Origin: Mycobacterium sp. Marseille-P9652
GTDB lineage: Bacteria > Actinomycetota > Actinomycetes > Mycobacteriales > Mycobacteriaceae
DNA: 64,000 nucleotides
NCBI RefSeq assembly: GCF_902652685.1
Contig: NZ_CACRUY010000018.1
Coordinates: 1-64,000 of the forward strand
Direction: 5' to 3'
The notes under the pieces were generated by a model. The model was not told the origin of the DNA and did not search any database. It worked only from the letters and a program-made list of their open reading frames with translations. The position numbers were made by a program, and so were the translations under genes. Positions 41,730 to 50,256 of this stretch are shown piece after piece; positions within the stretch are counted from its first letter, which is position 1; each line of letters starts with the position of its first letter.

Positions 41730-42794
41730 ATGAGCGCTCGCAACGTTGCGGTCGTGGGCTTCGCCCACGCCCCACACGTACGCCGCACCGACGGCACCAC
41801 CAACGGCGTCGAGATGCTGATGCCGTGCTTCGCCGAACTCTACGAAGACCTCGGCATCACCAAGGCCGACATCGGTTTCTGGTGCTCCGGATCGTCGGAC
41901 TACCTTGCCGGACGGGCCTTTTCGTTCATCTCGGCGATCGACTCGATCGGCGCGGTCCCCCCGATCAACGAGTCGCACGTCGAGATGGACGCGGCGTGGG
42001 CCCTGTACGAGGCCTACATCAAGATCCTGACCGGTGAGGTCGACACCGCGCTGGTGTACGGCTTCGGGAAGTCGTCGGCCGGCGTCCTGCGCCGCATCCT
42101 GTCGCGGCAGACCGACCCGTACACGGTCGCGCCGCTGTGGCCCGACTCGGTGTCGATGGCCGCGCTGCAGGCCCGCATCGGCCTGGAGAGCGACAAGTGG
42201 AGCTACGAGCAGATGGCGCGCGTGGCACTGGATTCCTTCGCCGCCGCCAGCCGCGTGGACTCGGTGGAGCCGGCGGTCAGCATCGACGACCTGCTCGAGC
42301 GTCCGTTCTTCGCCGACCCGCTGCGGCGCCACGACATCGCACCGATCACGGACGGTGCCGCCGCGATCGTGCTGGCGGCCGACGGGCGGGCGCGCGAGTT
42401 GCGCGAAAACCCCGCCTGGATCACCGGAATCGAGCACCGCATCGAGTCACCGTCGCTGGGCGTGCGCGACCTCACCGAGTCGCCGTCCACCACGGCGGCG
42501 ACCAAGGCCGCCACCGGCGGCCATATCCGCGACCTCGACGTCGCGGAGATCTGCGCGCCTTTCACGCACCAGCACCTGATCCTCGCGGAGGCGATCCGGA
42601 TACCGGGAGCCACCAAGATCAACCCGTCCGGCGGAGCGCTGTCGGCCAACCCGATGTTCGTCGCCGGTCTGGAACGCATCGGCTTTGCGGCGCAACATAT
42701 CTGGAATGGGTCGGCCGGGCGGGTGCTCGCGCACGCCACCAGCGGTCCGGCGCTGCAACAGAATCTGATCGCGGTCATGGAAGGGAAGAACTGA
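41730..42794 (+). CDS. ltp4: Ltp4, thiolase-fold lipid-transfer-type aldolase candidate
   Basis: The 354-residue SCP2-thiolase-family protein starts at ATG 41730, 17 bp after the DUF35 gene. It has EMDAAWALYEAYIKILTGEV, ITDGAAAIVLAADGRAREL and the C-terminal NPSGGALSANPMFVAGLERI typical of the family. Length equals Rv3522. In Rhodococcus, Ltp3 and Ltp4 are needed for C24-branched sterol side chains, where they are thought to cleave C-C bonds by retro-aldol chemistry together with DUF35 partners. The stop overlaps the ltp3 start by TGATG. Exact reaction here is inferred. Confidence 0.92.
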   Translation: MSARNVAVVGFAHAPHVRRTDGTTNGVEMLMPCFAELYEDLGITKADIGFWCSGSSDYLAGRAFSFISAIDSIGAVPPINESHVEMDAAWALYEAYIKILTGEVDTALVYGFGKSSAGVLRRILSRQTDPYTVAPLWPDSVSMAALQARIGLESDKWSYEQMARVALDSFAAASRVDSVEPAVSIDDLLERPFFADPLRRHDIAPITDGAAAIVLAADGRARELRENPAWITGIEHRIESPSLGVRDLTESPSTTAATKAATGGHIRDLDVAEICAPFTHQHLILAEAIRIPGATKINPSGGALSANPMFVAGLERIGFAAQHIWNGSAGRVLAHATSGPALQQNLIAVMEGKN

Positions 42795-43993
42795 TGGCCG
42801 GTGCAGGGGCGCATCTCGCCGCCGTACTCGGTACGGGGCAGACCAAATACGTGGCCAAGCGCCAGGACGTTTCGATGAACGGACTGGTCCGCGAGGCGAT
42901 CGACCGCGCGCTGGCCGACTCCGGTTCCACCTTCGACGACATCGACGCCGTCGTGGTCGGCAAGGCCCCGGACTTCTTCGAGGGCGTCATGATGCCCGAG
43001 CTGTTCATGGCCGACGCCGTGGGCGCGACGGGCAAGCCGCTGATCCGCGTCCACACGGCCGGCTCCGTCGGCGGATCCACCGGCGTGGTGGCGGCCAGCC
43101 TGGTGCAGTCGGGCAAGTACCGGCGCGTGCTGGCGATGGCCTGGGAGAAGCAGTCGGAGTCGAACGCCATGTGGGCGTTGTCGATTCCGATTCCCTTCAT
43201 CAAGCCCGTCGGCGCGGGGGCGGGCGGCTATTTCGCCCCGCACGTCCGGTCGTACATCCGCCGGTCGGGTGCACCGTTGAACATCGGCGCCATGGTCGCC
43301 GTCAAGGATCGGCTCAACGGCGCCCGCAACCCGTTGGCGCACCTGCATCAGCCCGACATCACCCTGGAGAAGGTGATGCAGTCGCCGATGCTGTGGGACC
43401 CGATCCGCTACGACGAGACGTGCCCGTCGTCCGACGGTGCCGCCGCCGTCGTCATCGGCAACGAAGAGGCCGCGGAAGCCCGCCTGGCGCAGGGCAATCC
43501 GGTTGCCTGGATCCACGCCACCGCGTTGCGCACCGAGCCGCTGCAGTTCTCCGGCCGCGACCAGGTCAGCCCGCAGGCCGGCCGGGACGCGGCCGCGGCG
43601 TTGTGGAAGGCCGCCGGCATCAAGAGCCCCATCGACGAGATCGACGCCGCCGAAATCTACGTGCCGTTCTCGTGGTTCGAGCCGATGTGGCTGGAGAACC
43701 TGGGGTTCGCCGCCGAGGGCGAGGGCTGGAAGCTCACCGAAGCCGGCGAGACGAAGATCGGCGGTCGGTTGCCGGTCAACCCGTCCGGCGGGGTGCTGTC
43801 GTCGAACCCCATCGGCGCCTCCGGCCTGATCCGGTTCGCCGAGGCCGCCATCCAGGTGATGGGCAAGGGCGGCGACCACCAGGTGCCCGGCGCGCGAAAG
43901 GCGTTGGGACACGCCTACGGCGGCGGTTCGCAGTACTACTCCATGTGGGTGGTGGGGGCCGACAAACCCGAACCGGAGAAGGTGGGCGCATGA
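42794..43993 (+). CDS. ltp3: Ltp3, thiolase-fold lipid-transfer-type aldolase candidate
   Basis: The 399-residue SCP2-thiolase-family protein has VLGTGQTKYVAKRQDVSMNGL, FMADAVGATGKPLIRVHTAGSVGGST, CPSSDGAAAVVIGNEEAA and LPVNPSGGVLSSNPIGASGL. The nucleophilic cysteine of degradative thiolases is replaced by the Ala-Gly-Ser region, consistent with an aldolase-type rather than a thiolytic enzyme. It matches Rv3523. Its start overlaps the ltp4 stop by TGATG and its end overlaps an NTF2-like gene by ATGA, so four genes from the DUF35 gene onward form one translationally linked set. Confidence 0.92.
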   Translation: MAGAGAHLAAVLGTGQTKYVAKRQDVSMNGLVREAIDRALADSGSTFDDIDAVVVGKAPDFFEGVMMPELFMADAVGATGKPLIRVHTAGSVGGSTGVVAASLVQSGKYRRVLAMAWEKQSESNAMWALSIPIPFIKPVGAGAGGYFAPHVRSYIRRSGAPLNIGAMVAVKDRLNGARNPLAHLHQPDITLEKVMQSPMLWDPIRYDETCPSSDGAAAVVIGNEEAAEARLAQGNPVAWIHATALRTEPLQFSGRDQVSPQAGRDAAAALWKAAGIKSPIDEIDAAEIYVPFSWFEPMWLENLGFAAEGEGWKLTEAGETKIGGRLPVNPSGGVLSSNPIGASGLIRFAEAAIQVMGKGGDHQVPGARKALGHAYGGGSQYYSMWVVGADKPEPEKVGA

Positions 43994-44415
43994 CCGGGGC
44001 CGCCGCGACGACCAAGCATCCGGCCCACGAGGCCGGGGCCCGGTCACGCGCGGCGGTCGAGGCCCGCGACAAGGAAGCGTGGCTGGCGGTCTTCGCCGAC
44101 GACGCGATCGTCGAGGACCCCATCGGCCCGTCGGCCTTCGATCCGGAGGGCAAGGGGCACCGGGGCCGCGACGCGATCTCCGCGTTCTGGGATCTGGCGA
44201 TCGCGCCGACGGACAAGATCGAGTTCGTCTTCCGCGACACCTATCAATGCGGCAACGAGGAGGCCAACGTCGGCCACATCCTCATCACGACGGGCGGCTA
44301 TCAGGTGACGGCGGAAGGCGTGTTCACCTACAAGGCCAACGACGACGGCCAATTGGTCGCGCTGCGCGCCTACTGGGAAATGGACCAGGCGGCCGCCAGC
44401 GTCACAAAGGTCTGA
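43990..44415 (+). CDS. NTF2-like/SnoaL-type protein coupled to ltp3
   Basis: The 141-residue protein has the NTF2/ketosteroid-isomerase-like layout: a helix AGARSRAAVEARDKEAWLAVFADDAIVEDPIGPS, read here in two pieces, GRDAISAFWDLAIAP, then strands YQCGNEEANVGHILITTGG and LVALRAYWEM. Proteins of this fold include delta-5-3-ketosteroid isomerase and polyketide cyclases. The Asp/Glu in AIVEDPIGP sits where family members often have catalytic or cavity acids. ATG 43990 overlaps the ltp3 stop by ATGA. Rv3524 at this place in M. tuberculosis is a different, membrane-type protein as I recall. Isomerase or cyclase activity is a guess. Confidence 0.78.
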   Translation: MTGAAATTKHPAHEAGARSRAAVEARDKEAWLAVFADDAIVEDPIGPSAFDPEGKGHRGRDAISAFWDLAIAPTDKIEFVFRDTYQCGNEEANVGHILITTGGYQVTAEGVFTYKANDDGQLVALRAYWEMDQAAASVTKV

Positions 44416-44448
44416 CGGCCTCGGACCGGGACTTGCACCGCACGCCCG

Positions 44449-44973
44449 CTAGATCGGCTCCAGCCCGGCGATGTGGCGTTGTGCCAAGTCCCGGTAGGCC
44501 TGCGGGTTGACCTTGACCCACATCTCGGCGCCGGTCCCTGCGACCGGACCCTTCACCTGCGCCGGGGACCCGACCGCCAGCATCCCGGGCGGAATCTGCG
44601 TGCCGCCCAGCACGAGGGAACCGGCCGCAACCATGCAGCGCGCGCCGATGACCGCGCCGTCGAGGACGGTCGCGTGGTTGGCGATCAGCGCCTCCTGTCC
44701 CACATGGGCACCGTGGATGCAACACAGGTGCGCGACCGTGGCCCCCGGGCCGATGTCGACCGGGATGCCCGGCGGCGCGTGCAACACGGACCCGTCCTGC
44801 ACATTGGCCCCCTCGCGCACCACGACCGGCCCGTAGTCGCCCCGCAGCACGGCGTTGAACCACACGGAGGCCCCGGCCTCGACGGTAACGTCGCCGATCA
44901 GCGTGGCGGTCGGGGCGATGAACGCGCTCGAATCGATCCGCGGTGCGCGGCCCTCGAAAGCAAACAGCGGCAT
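44449..44973 (-). CDS. Gamma-class carbonic anhydrase-like protein (Rv3525c-like)
   Basis: The 174-residue protein is a left-handed beta-helix of the gamma-carbonic anhydrase/YrdA type, with hexapeptide repeats (AFIAPTATLIGDVTVEAGASVWFNAVLRG read in steps) and the zinc-ligand region VAHLCCIHGAHVG...IANHATV, whose histidines fit the trimeric active site. It matches Rv3525c (174 residues). The start ATG 44973 is 72 bp from a KstR box shared with the divergent kshA. Family members may be carbonic anhydrases or acyl-CoA-linked proteins; its role among sterol genes is not known. Confidence 0.9.
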   Translation of the reverse strand: MPLFAFEGRAPRIDSSAFIAPTATLIGDVTVEAGASVWFNAVLRGDYGPVVVREGANVQDGSVLHAPPGIPVDIGPGATVAHLCCIHGAHVGQEALIANHATVLDGAVIGARCMVAAGSLVLGGTQIPPGMLAVGSPAQVKGPVAGTGAEMWVKVNPQAYRDLAQRHIAGLEPI

Positions 44974-45045
44974 CGCTTACATATACCCGTAGTGGGAATA
45001 CCTCACAGTCCGACCCGCCATCATTGCGCATGCTGGCTGCAAAAC

Positions 45046-45059
45046 TGTAACGTGTTCTA
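45046..45059. promoter_or_regulatory. KstR operator between Rv3525c-like and kshA
   Basis: TGTAACGTGTTCTA fits TnnAACnnGTTnnA. It is 29 bp upstream of the kshA GTG, the likely main target, and 73 bp from the carbonic-anhydrase-like gene on the other side. Confidence 0.85.
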
Positions 45060-45087
45060 GTTAGAGGCCAGAAAACGGAGGTGAGAG

Positions 45088-46242
45088 GTGACTACCGACA
45101 CAGCAGCGGTCGGGATCCGGGAGATCGATTCCGGCACCTTGCCGACCAGATTTGCCCGGGGCTGGCATTGCCTGGGCGTCGCGAGGGACTTCCTCGACGG
45201 GAAGCCGCACGGCGTCGAGGCGTTCGGCACCAAACTGGTCGTGTTCGCCGACTCCCAGGGTGAGCTGAAGATCCTGGACGGCTACTGCCGGCACATGGGC
45301 GGCGACCTGAGCCAGGGCACCATCAAGGGCGACGAGGTGGCGTGCCCGTTCCACGACTGGCGCTGGGGCGGTGACGGCCGCTGCAAACTGGTCCCTTACG
45401 CCAAGCGGACGCCCCGCATGGCGCGCACCCGGTCGTGGACGACGGACGTGCGCGGCGGGCTGCTGTTCGTCTGGCACGACCACGAGGGCAACCCGCCCGA
45501 TCCCGCCGTCCGGATCCCCGACATCCCGGAAGCCGCGAGCGACGAGTGGACCGACTGGCGATGGAACCGCATCCTGATCGAGGGGTCGAACTGCCGGGAC
45601 ATCATCGACAACGTCACCGACATGGCGCACTTCTTCTACATCCACTTCGGGTTGCCGACGTACTTCAAGAACGTCTTCGAGGGCCACATCGCCTCGCAGT
45701 ACCTGCACAACGTCGGCCGCCCCGACGTCGACGACCTGGGGACCGCGTACGGCGAGGCCCACCTGGACTCCGAGGCGTCGTACTTCGGCCCGTCGTTCAT
45801 GATCAACTGGCTGCACAACAGCTACGGCGGCTACAAGTCCGAGTCGATTCTGATCAACTGCCACTACCCCGTGACGCAGAACTCGTTCGTCCTGCAGTGG
45901 GGCGTCCTCGTCGAAAAGCCCAAAGGCATGGACGAGAAGATGACCGACAAACTCGCCAAGGTGTTCACCGAGGGCGTCAGCAAGGGCTTCCTGCAGGACG
46001 TCGAGATCTGGAAGCACAAGACCAGGATCGAGAACCCGCTGCTGGTCGAGGAGGACGGCGCCGTCTATCAGATGCGCCGCTGGTACGACCAGTTCTACGT
46101 CGACGTGGCCGACATCAAGCCGGAAATGGTGGAGCGCTTCGAGATCGAGGTGGACACCACCAAGGCCAACGAGTACTGGAATGCCGAGGTTGCGGAGAAC
46201 TTGAAGGCGAGGGAACTCGAGTCGGCTTCCGAGCAGCACTGA
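45088..46242 (+). CDS. kshA: KshA, oxygenase component of 3-ketosteroid 9-alpha-hydroxylase
   Basis: The 384-residue Rieske oxygenase has the [2Fe-2S] ligands Cys67, His69, Cys86 and His89 (CRHMGG, then CPFHDW) and the non-haem iron region NVTDMAHFFYIHFG with its two histidines. KshA hydroxylates C9 of androstenedione-type steroids, which with KstD causes ring B opening; the reductase KshB is encoded elsewhere. It matches Rv3526 (386 residues). The start is GTG 45088 behind GGAGGTGA. A KstR box lies 29 bp upstream and a four-cysteine protein gene follows five bases after the stop. Confidence 0.96.
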   Translation: MTTDTAAVGIREIDSGTLPTRFARGWHCLGVARDFLDGKPHGVEAFGTKLVVFADSQGELKILDGYCRHMGGDLSQGTIKGDEVACPFHDWRWGGDGRCKLVPYAKRTPRMARTRSWTTDVRGGLLFVWHDHEGNPPDPAVRIPDIPEAASDEWTDWRWNRILIEGSNCRDIIDNVTDMAHFFYIHFGLPTYFKNVFEGHIASQYLHNVGRPDVDDLGTAYGEAHLDSEASYFGPSFMINWLHNSYGGYKSESILINCHYPVTQNSFVLQWGVLVEKPKGMDEKMTDKLAKVFTEGVSKGFLQDVEIWKHKTRIENPLLVEEDGAVYQMRRWYDQFYVDVADIKPEMVERFEIEVDTTKANEYWNAEVAENLKARELESASEQH

Positions 46243-46247
46243 CGTTC

Positions 46248-46700
46248 ATGAGCGACGATCAGCCGGCGGTTCCCGACGTCGATCGCCTCGCACGCTCGAT
46301 GCTGCTCCTGCACGGTGACCACGACGACCACAGGCACCCCGCCCAATCGGGTGAGGGGCCCCGATCCTGGTCTAAGTCAAGGAGTTTCGCCGACGACCCG
46401 CAACGGGCCGCCGCGGTCGCCGCGGCCACGCGCGCGGACCGGGAGCGCTACCTCACCTCCGGCCTGCTGCCGGTGGATTGCCGCTTCTGCCACGTCACGG
46501 TCACCGTGAAAAGGATGGGGCCGGGCCACACGGCGGTGCAGTGGAACACCGACGCGACGCGGCGCTGCGCCTATTTCGCCGAGATCCGCGATGCCGGAGG
46601 GGATCCGGCACGGGCGCGCGCCTGCCCGAAGATGACCGACAGCATCGAGCACGCGGTCGCCGAAGGCGTGCTGGAGCATGACGGTCCGCCCGTCGATTGA
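46248..46700 (+). CDS. Four-cysteine conserved protein downstream of kshA (Rv3527-like)
   Basis: The 150-residue protein starts at ATG 46248, five bases after the kshA stop. Its first half is acidic and His-rich (LLHGDHDDHRH); the second half has Cys78 and Cys81 in CRFC, Cys107 in RRCAYF and Cys126 in ACPK, plus His82 and His94. The spacing could hold a zinc ion or an iron-sulfur cluster. It matches Rv3527 in size and place. No function is known to me; an electron-transfer or assembly role for the KshA oxygenase is a hypothesis from context. Confidence 0.78.
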   Translation: MSDDQPAVPDVDRLARSMLLLHGDHDDHRHPAQSGEGPRSWSKSRSFADDPQRAAAVAAATRADRERYLTSGLLPVDCRFCHVTVTVKRMGPGHTAVQWNTDATRRCAYFAEIRDAGGDPARARACPKMTDSIEHAVAEGVLEHDGPPVD

Positions 46701-46711
46701 AGAACTAGGGC

Positions 46712-47857
46712 TCACAGCCCGGCGAAGCGCTCCTTCACCGCCTCGACGGTGAGCCCGTAGTCCGCCAGCGAGTAGGTGTGCTTGGGCGCGCGCGCACCGG
46801 TCTTGCTCTGGGCGTCGCTGTCGGCCATGGCCTTCCGGGCCTCCTCGGTCAGCGTCATGCCGAAGTGCCGGTAGATGTCGGCCACGGTGCCCATCGGGTC
46901 CGCGACCAGGTCGCGGTAGTGGACGTCGTAGAACTGGGCCGGGTTGTACTTGGCGCGTGCGGTGTTGAAGCGCTCCAATCCGCGCGACCACGTTTCCATT
47001 GCGTCGGAACCGATCTGGGCGCCGACGAACGTCGTCGACCAGCCTTCCGCGGTGTGCTGGGCCAGGGAACACATCGAGGCCATGATCGTCTCGACCGGCC
47101 GGTGCGTCTGGATCACCAGCGCGTCCGGATAGGTCGCCATCAGCGCGTCGAGCGCGAACAGGTGGCTGGGGTTTTTCAGCACCCACCGCTTGTCGGCGTC
47201 GTTGAGCCCGATCAGCTGAAGGTTTTTGCGGTGCCGGCGGTACGACGGCGTCCAGTCCTGCTGCGACAACCATTTCGCGTACGTCGGCAGATGCGCCAGC
47301 GTCTCGTACGACACCGAGTGCAGCGATTGCCTCAGCAGCTGCCAGCACTCCTCCAGCTCGTAGGCGGCCATGAAATGCAGACCGGTGTAGTCCGGGTTCT
47401 CCCGGTGCGCCCGCTCGAACTGCTCGTTGAGCCGGCTGTAAAACGGGTTGGACTCCCAGGTTTCGCGCGGCGGGCGCGGCTGCGGAAACTCGGCCAGCCA
47501 CAGATGCAGGCCCTGGTGCGCCGGGTCGGCGCCCAGGAGCCGGTGCAGCGCGGTGGTGCCGGTGCGCACCAGCCCGGTGACGAAGATCGGCCGCTCGATC
47601 GCGACGTCGGCGTGCTGCGGGTACTGCTTCCAGGCGGACTCCGACAGTAGCCGGGCCACCAGCGCGCCGCGCAGGAAGAACCGGTTCATCTTGCTGCCCA
47701 ACACCGTGAGGTTCGCCTCCCGCCGGTAGGAGTCGAGCAGCACCTCCAGCGCCTCGAGGTAGTTGTCGTCGTCGGTGCCGAAGTCGTCGAGCCCGACGAG
47801 CTTCGTGGCCGACGCTTTCAAATCGTCGACGGTGCCGACATCGGTTCTGTCGGTCAT
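46712..47857 (-). CDS. PAPS-dependent sulfotransferase-family protein (Rv3529c-like)
   Basis: The 381-residue protein has the 5'-phosphosulfate loop GLVRTGTTALHRLL near residue 95, WVLKNPSHLFALDALMATYPD, which contains the family's KNPxH motif, IQTHRPVETIMASM and a 3'-phosphate-binding RF/Arg region later. This is the large mycobacterial sulfotransferase family (Stf-like, Sulfotransfer_3). It matches Rv3529c (384 residues). It shares one base with the stop of the upstream SDR gene and so belongs to the three-gene unit starting at the KstR-like box 49777-49790. An acceptor (sterol or lipid alcohol) is not known. Confidence 0.85.
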   Translation of the reverse strand: MTDRTDVGTVDDLKASATKLVGLDDFGTDDDNYLEALEVLLDSYRREANLTVLGSKMNRFFLRGALVARLLSESAWKQYPQHADVAIERPIFVTGLVRTGTTALHRLLGADPAHQGLHLWLAEFPQPRPPRETWESNPFYSRLNEQFERAHRENPDYTGLHFMAAYELEECWQLLRQSLHSVSYETLAHLPTYAKWLSQQDWTPSYRRHRKNLQLIGLNDADKRWVLKNPSHLFALDALMATYPDALVIQTHRPVETIMASMCSLAQHTAEGWSTTFVGAQIGSDAMETWSRGLERFNTARAKYNPAQFYDVHYRDLVADPMGTVADIYRHFGMTLTEEARKAMADSDAQSKTGARAPKHTYSLADYGLTVEAVKERFAGL

Positions 47858-48642
47858 CAGACGTGGTACTCCCCGCAGTTGACGTCCAGCGTCTGCCCGG
47901 TGATGCCGCTCGACAGGTCGCTGGCCAGGAAGATGATGGCCGACGCCACCTCGTCCTCGGTGGGCAGGCGCTTCAGATCGGAGTTGGCCGCGGTGGCCTG
48001 GTAGATCTGCTCCGTCGTGGTGCCGTACTTGCCGGCCTGGTGCTCGAAGTACGCCTGCAGCGTGTCACCCCAGATATAGCCCGGAGCAACGGAATTGACG
48101 CGGATACCTTTCTCCCCCAGCTCGGTGGCCAGGGACTGCGACATCGCGAGCAGGGCTGACTTGGCCATCTTGTAGGCGCCGTACTTGGCTTGCGAGTGCC
48201 GCAGCACCATGGAGTTGACGTTGACGATCGAGCCGTGCGACTTCTCCAGCGCCGGGGTGAAGGCCTGAATCAGCCGCAGGGCACCGAGCGCGCTGAGTTC
48301 GATGGCGTCGCGGATGTGCTGAAAGCTGGTGCCGGCCAACGGCTTCATCGAGGGCACCCGGAACGCGTTGTTGATCAGGACGTCGACCTTGCCGTAGGTG
48401 GCCATGGTGGTCTCGACAAGGTAGGCGACCTCGTCGTCGTCGGTGATGTCGGCGCGCACCGCCAGGGCCCGGTGCCCGCCGTCGTTGACCTGCTTGGCGA
48501 GCTCCTCCAGCCGTTCGACGGTGCGGGCCGCCAGCACCAGGTCGGCCCCGTCGCGCGCGCAGCGGTGAGCCAGGGTCGTGCCGAGTCCCGGCCCGACACC
48601 GCTGATGACGACCACCTTCTCCTTCAACATGTCTGAGCTCAC
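47857..48642 (-). CDS. SDR-family oxidoreductase (Rv3530c-like)
   Basis: The 261-residue SDR has SGVGPGLGTTLAHRCARDG at the nucleotide site, INNAFRVPSMKPL, NVNSMVLRHSQAKYGAYKMAK with the Ser-Tyr-Lys triad, and ends ITGQTLDVNCGEYHV. It matches Rv3530c (260 residues). GTG 48642 is chosen because it overlaps the upstream stop by GTGA and gives the family length; an ATG four codons later is the alternative. It lies between a DUF-type gene and a sulfotransferase gene, all coupled, so a hydroxysteroid or acyl-CoA alcohol substrate is plausible. Confidence 0.88.
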   Translation of the reverse strand: MSSDMLKEKVVVISGVGPGLGTTLAHRCARDGADLVLAARTVERLEELAKQVNDGGHRALAVRADITDDDEVAYLVETTMATYGKVDVLINNAFRVPSMKPLAGTSFQHIRDAIELSALGALRLIQAFTPALEKSHGSIVNVNSMVLRHSQAKYGAYKMAKSALLAMSQSLATELGEKGIRVNSVAPGYIWGDTLQAYFEHQAGKYGTTTEQIYQATAANSDLKRLPTEDEVASAIIFLASDLSSGITGQTLDVNCGEYHV

Positions 48643-49766
48643 CCCAGCATCCTTGCCGCTATCTGCTGCTGGCGCAGCGCAATCCGCGCCCGCCACTGGT
48701 CGTCGGAAATCTTGTTGTGGTCGAAGTACGGCAGCTTGGTCGGAATGTCGTCGAAGTCCACCAGTTCCACGGTGGGCCCGTCGGCCTCGGTGAGCTGGCG
48801 CGACACCCGCTGCCAGCGGAACTGGAGGAAGCCGCGGCGATGCCCCAGCGTCTCGACCCAGTTGGTGACGCCCGGGTTCCGGTCGGCGACGACGATGCGG
48901 ACCTTGTCGTCCGGATCCCGTTGCGCCTGAGTGTTGTTCAGCGAGGTCTGGTGGTTGATGTAGTCCAGCGAGATGTACCACATGCTGCCCAGCTGAAAGC
49001 CCAGGTATGGCGCGTCGGAGACCGGGATGGTGATGACCAGAGCCTGATCCGGCCGCAGGTCGAAATGCCCGGCCGATGAGTACTGGGTGGCCAGGCCGCC
49101 CGGTGTCAGCCGCGGCGCCACCATCGTGTTGACCGGGATGTTGAGGTAGAACCACTTCGGGAATTCCAACCACGTCTTGACCCGGTTGACGAGCTGCTTA
49201 CCCGCTGTGGCGTAACGCTTTTCGATCACCTCGCGGGTCAGCGGCGGCGGCGCCGTACCGGCAGTGTCCAGCCGCGCGATCGTCAGCGTGCCGCGCCGCG
49301 CCGACCAGTCGCCGTACACCTCGCGGATCACCAACTGGCCGGGGCTCGTCGGACGCACCCGCCACTCGAAGCTGCCGTCGGGAGCGATGTCGAGTTCCCG
49401 GTCGTCGAACGCGGCCTGGCTGGCGGGCACGTTGTCGTCGGTGTATTCGCCGCCGAGCAGTTGGAAGCTCAGGTCGGTCGTGGTGCCCCGTACGCCGGTG
49501 ACCACGTACTCGTGGTTCGCGTGCACGCGGGTGCCGAAGTAGAGCGTGTCCGGATTGTCCAGGCCCATCTTGGTGAACGGCCCGGTGCCCGACTGTAGGA
49601 ACGGATGGTCGCGGTCGTAGTCGAAGGCCAGGTGCAGGCAGCCGGCGACGCAGCCCGCCAGGTATTGCAGCCCTTCGAGCAGGTCGGCTTCGGTCTCGAT
49701 GTGCGGAGCCTCGGCCACCAATTTCTCGGCTTCGGCGATGGCAGAAGTGAGGGGATCAGAGAACAC
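48639..49766 (-). CDS. Conserved protein of unknown function (Rv3531c-like)
   Basis: The 375-residue protein equals Rv3531c in length and neighbours. It has no signal peptide or membrane segment. The second half (GHFDLRPDQALVITIPVSDAPYLGFQLGSMWY read in two parts, then DDKVRIVVADRNPGVTNWVETLG) resembles the DUF1214 group of proteins, and Trp/Tyr-rich patches suggest a lipid-binding surface. The GTG at 49766 lies ten bases from a KstR-like box, so the message is nearly leaderless. It heads the unit with the SDR and sulfotransferase. No reaction can be assigned. Confidence 0.82.
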   Translation of the reverse strand: MFSDPLTSAIAEAEKLVAEAPHIETEADLLEGLQYLAGCVAGCLHLAFDYDRDHPFLQSGTGPFTKMGLDNPDTLYFGTRVHANHEYVVTGVRGTTTDLSFQLLGGEYTDDNVPASQAAFDDRELDIAPDGSFEWRVRPTSPGQLVIREVYGDWSARRGTLTIARLDTAGTAPPPLTREVIEKRYATAGKQLVNRVKTWLEFPKWFYLNIPVNTMVAPRLTPGGLATQYSSAGHFDLRPDQALVITIPVSDAPYLGFQLGSMWYISLDYINHQTSLNNTQAQRDPDDKVRIVVADRNPGVTNWVETLGHRRGFLQFRWQRVSRQLTEADGPTVELVDFDDIPTKLPYFDHNKISDDQWRARIALRQQQIAARMLG

Positions 49767-49776
49767 GCCTAGACGC

Positions 49777-49790
49777 TAGAACGTGTTCTC
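49777..49790. promoter_or_regulatory. KstR operator, one mismatch, upstream of Rv3531c-like unit
   Basis: TAGAACGTGTTCTC fits the KstR pattern except for the last fixed base (C for A). It is 10 bp upstream of the GTG of the Rv3531c-like gene and is followed by AT-rich DNA. Confidence 0.75.
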
Positions 49791-49854
49791 ATTTTGAGTC
49801 AATGGCGAACATTCCCGCGTGTCGGCGGCGGCGTAGGAATACGACGCCCGCTCG

Positions 49855-50160
49855 CTACGGCACGCACTGCTGGGACAGGTCGATAAGGTGCTGGCGCACA
49901 TCGGGGTGACGGTTCAGGTAGTCGAGGACGTTGGGTCCGCCGCCCTCCGCCTGAGACTGCGACTGGAGCCGCTGCTTCACGTCCGGATGCTTGGTCAGGT
50001 AGGAGTTGATGGACTGACCCACCGTCTGGTCCTGACTGCATTCCGGCTGGGCGTTGGCCACCGGCAACGCGAGGACGGCCGAGGCGGCGGCGCCGAGGAG
50101 ACCGCCGGCGATCAAGCCGTACAGTCCGCGGCGGTACGAGGTTGCGGTGTTTGCGGTCAT
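49855..50160 (-). CDS. Secreted haemophore-like (MHB-type) protein
   Basis: The 101-residue protein has a signal peptide (YRRGLYGLIAGGLLGAAASA onward, cleaved near VANAQP) and a small mature helical domain with two cysteines, CSQDQTVGQ and QQCVP, and repeated HPDVKQRL / HPDVRQHL motifs. This fits the mycobacterial haemophore-related (Rv0203-like) family. Members bind haem outside the membrane, though for this subgroup binding is unproven. ATG 50160 is used; a GTG six bases upstream is possible. It reads leftwards, opposite to no close partner, just outside the sulfotransferase unit. Confidence 0.8.
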   Translation of the reverse strand: MTANTATSYRRGLYGLIAGGLLGAAASAVLALPVANAQPECSQDQTVGQSINSYLTKHPDVKQRLQSQSQAEGGGPNVLDYLNRHPDVRQHLIDLSQQCVP

Positions 50161-50256
50161 GCCCACGAGATTACCCGCGCCGGCCGGCCCTCGGGTCGTG
50201 CGCGCACACCGCTAAGCGAACGCTTAACTTCACTGGCTTGGGATCCGGTCGCCGGG

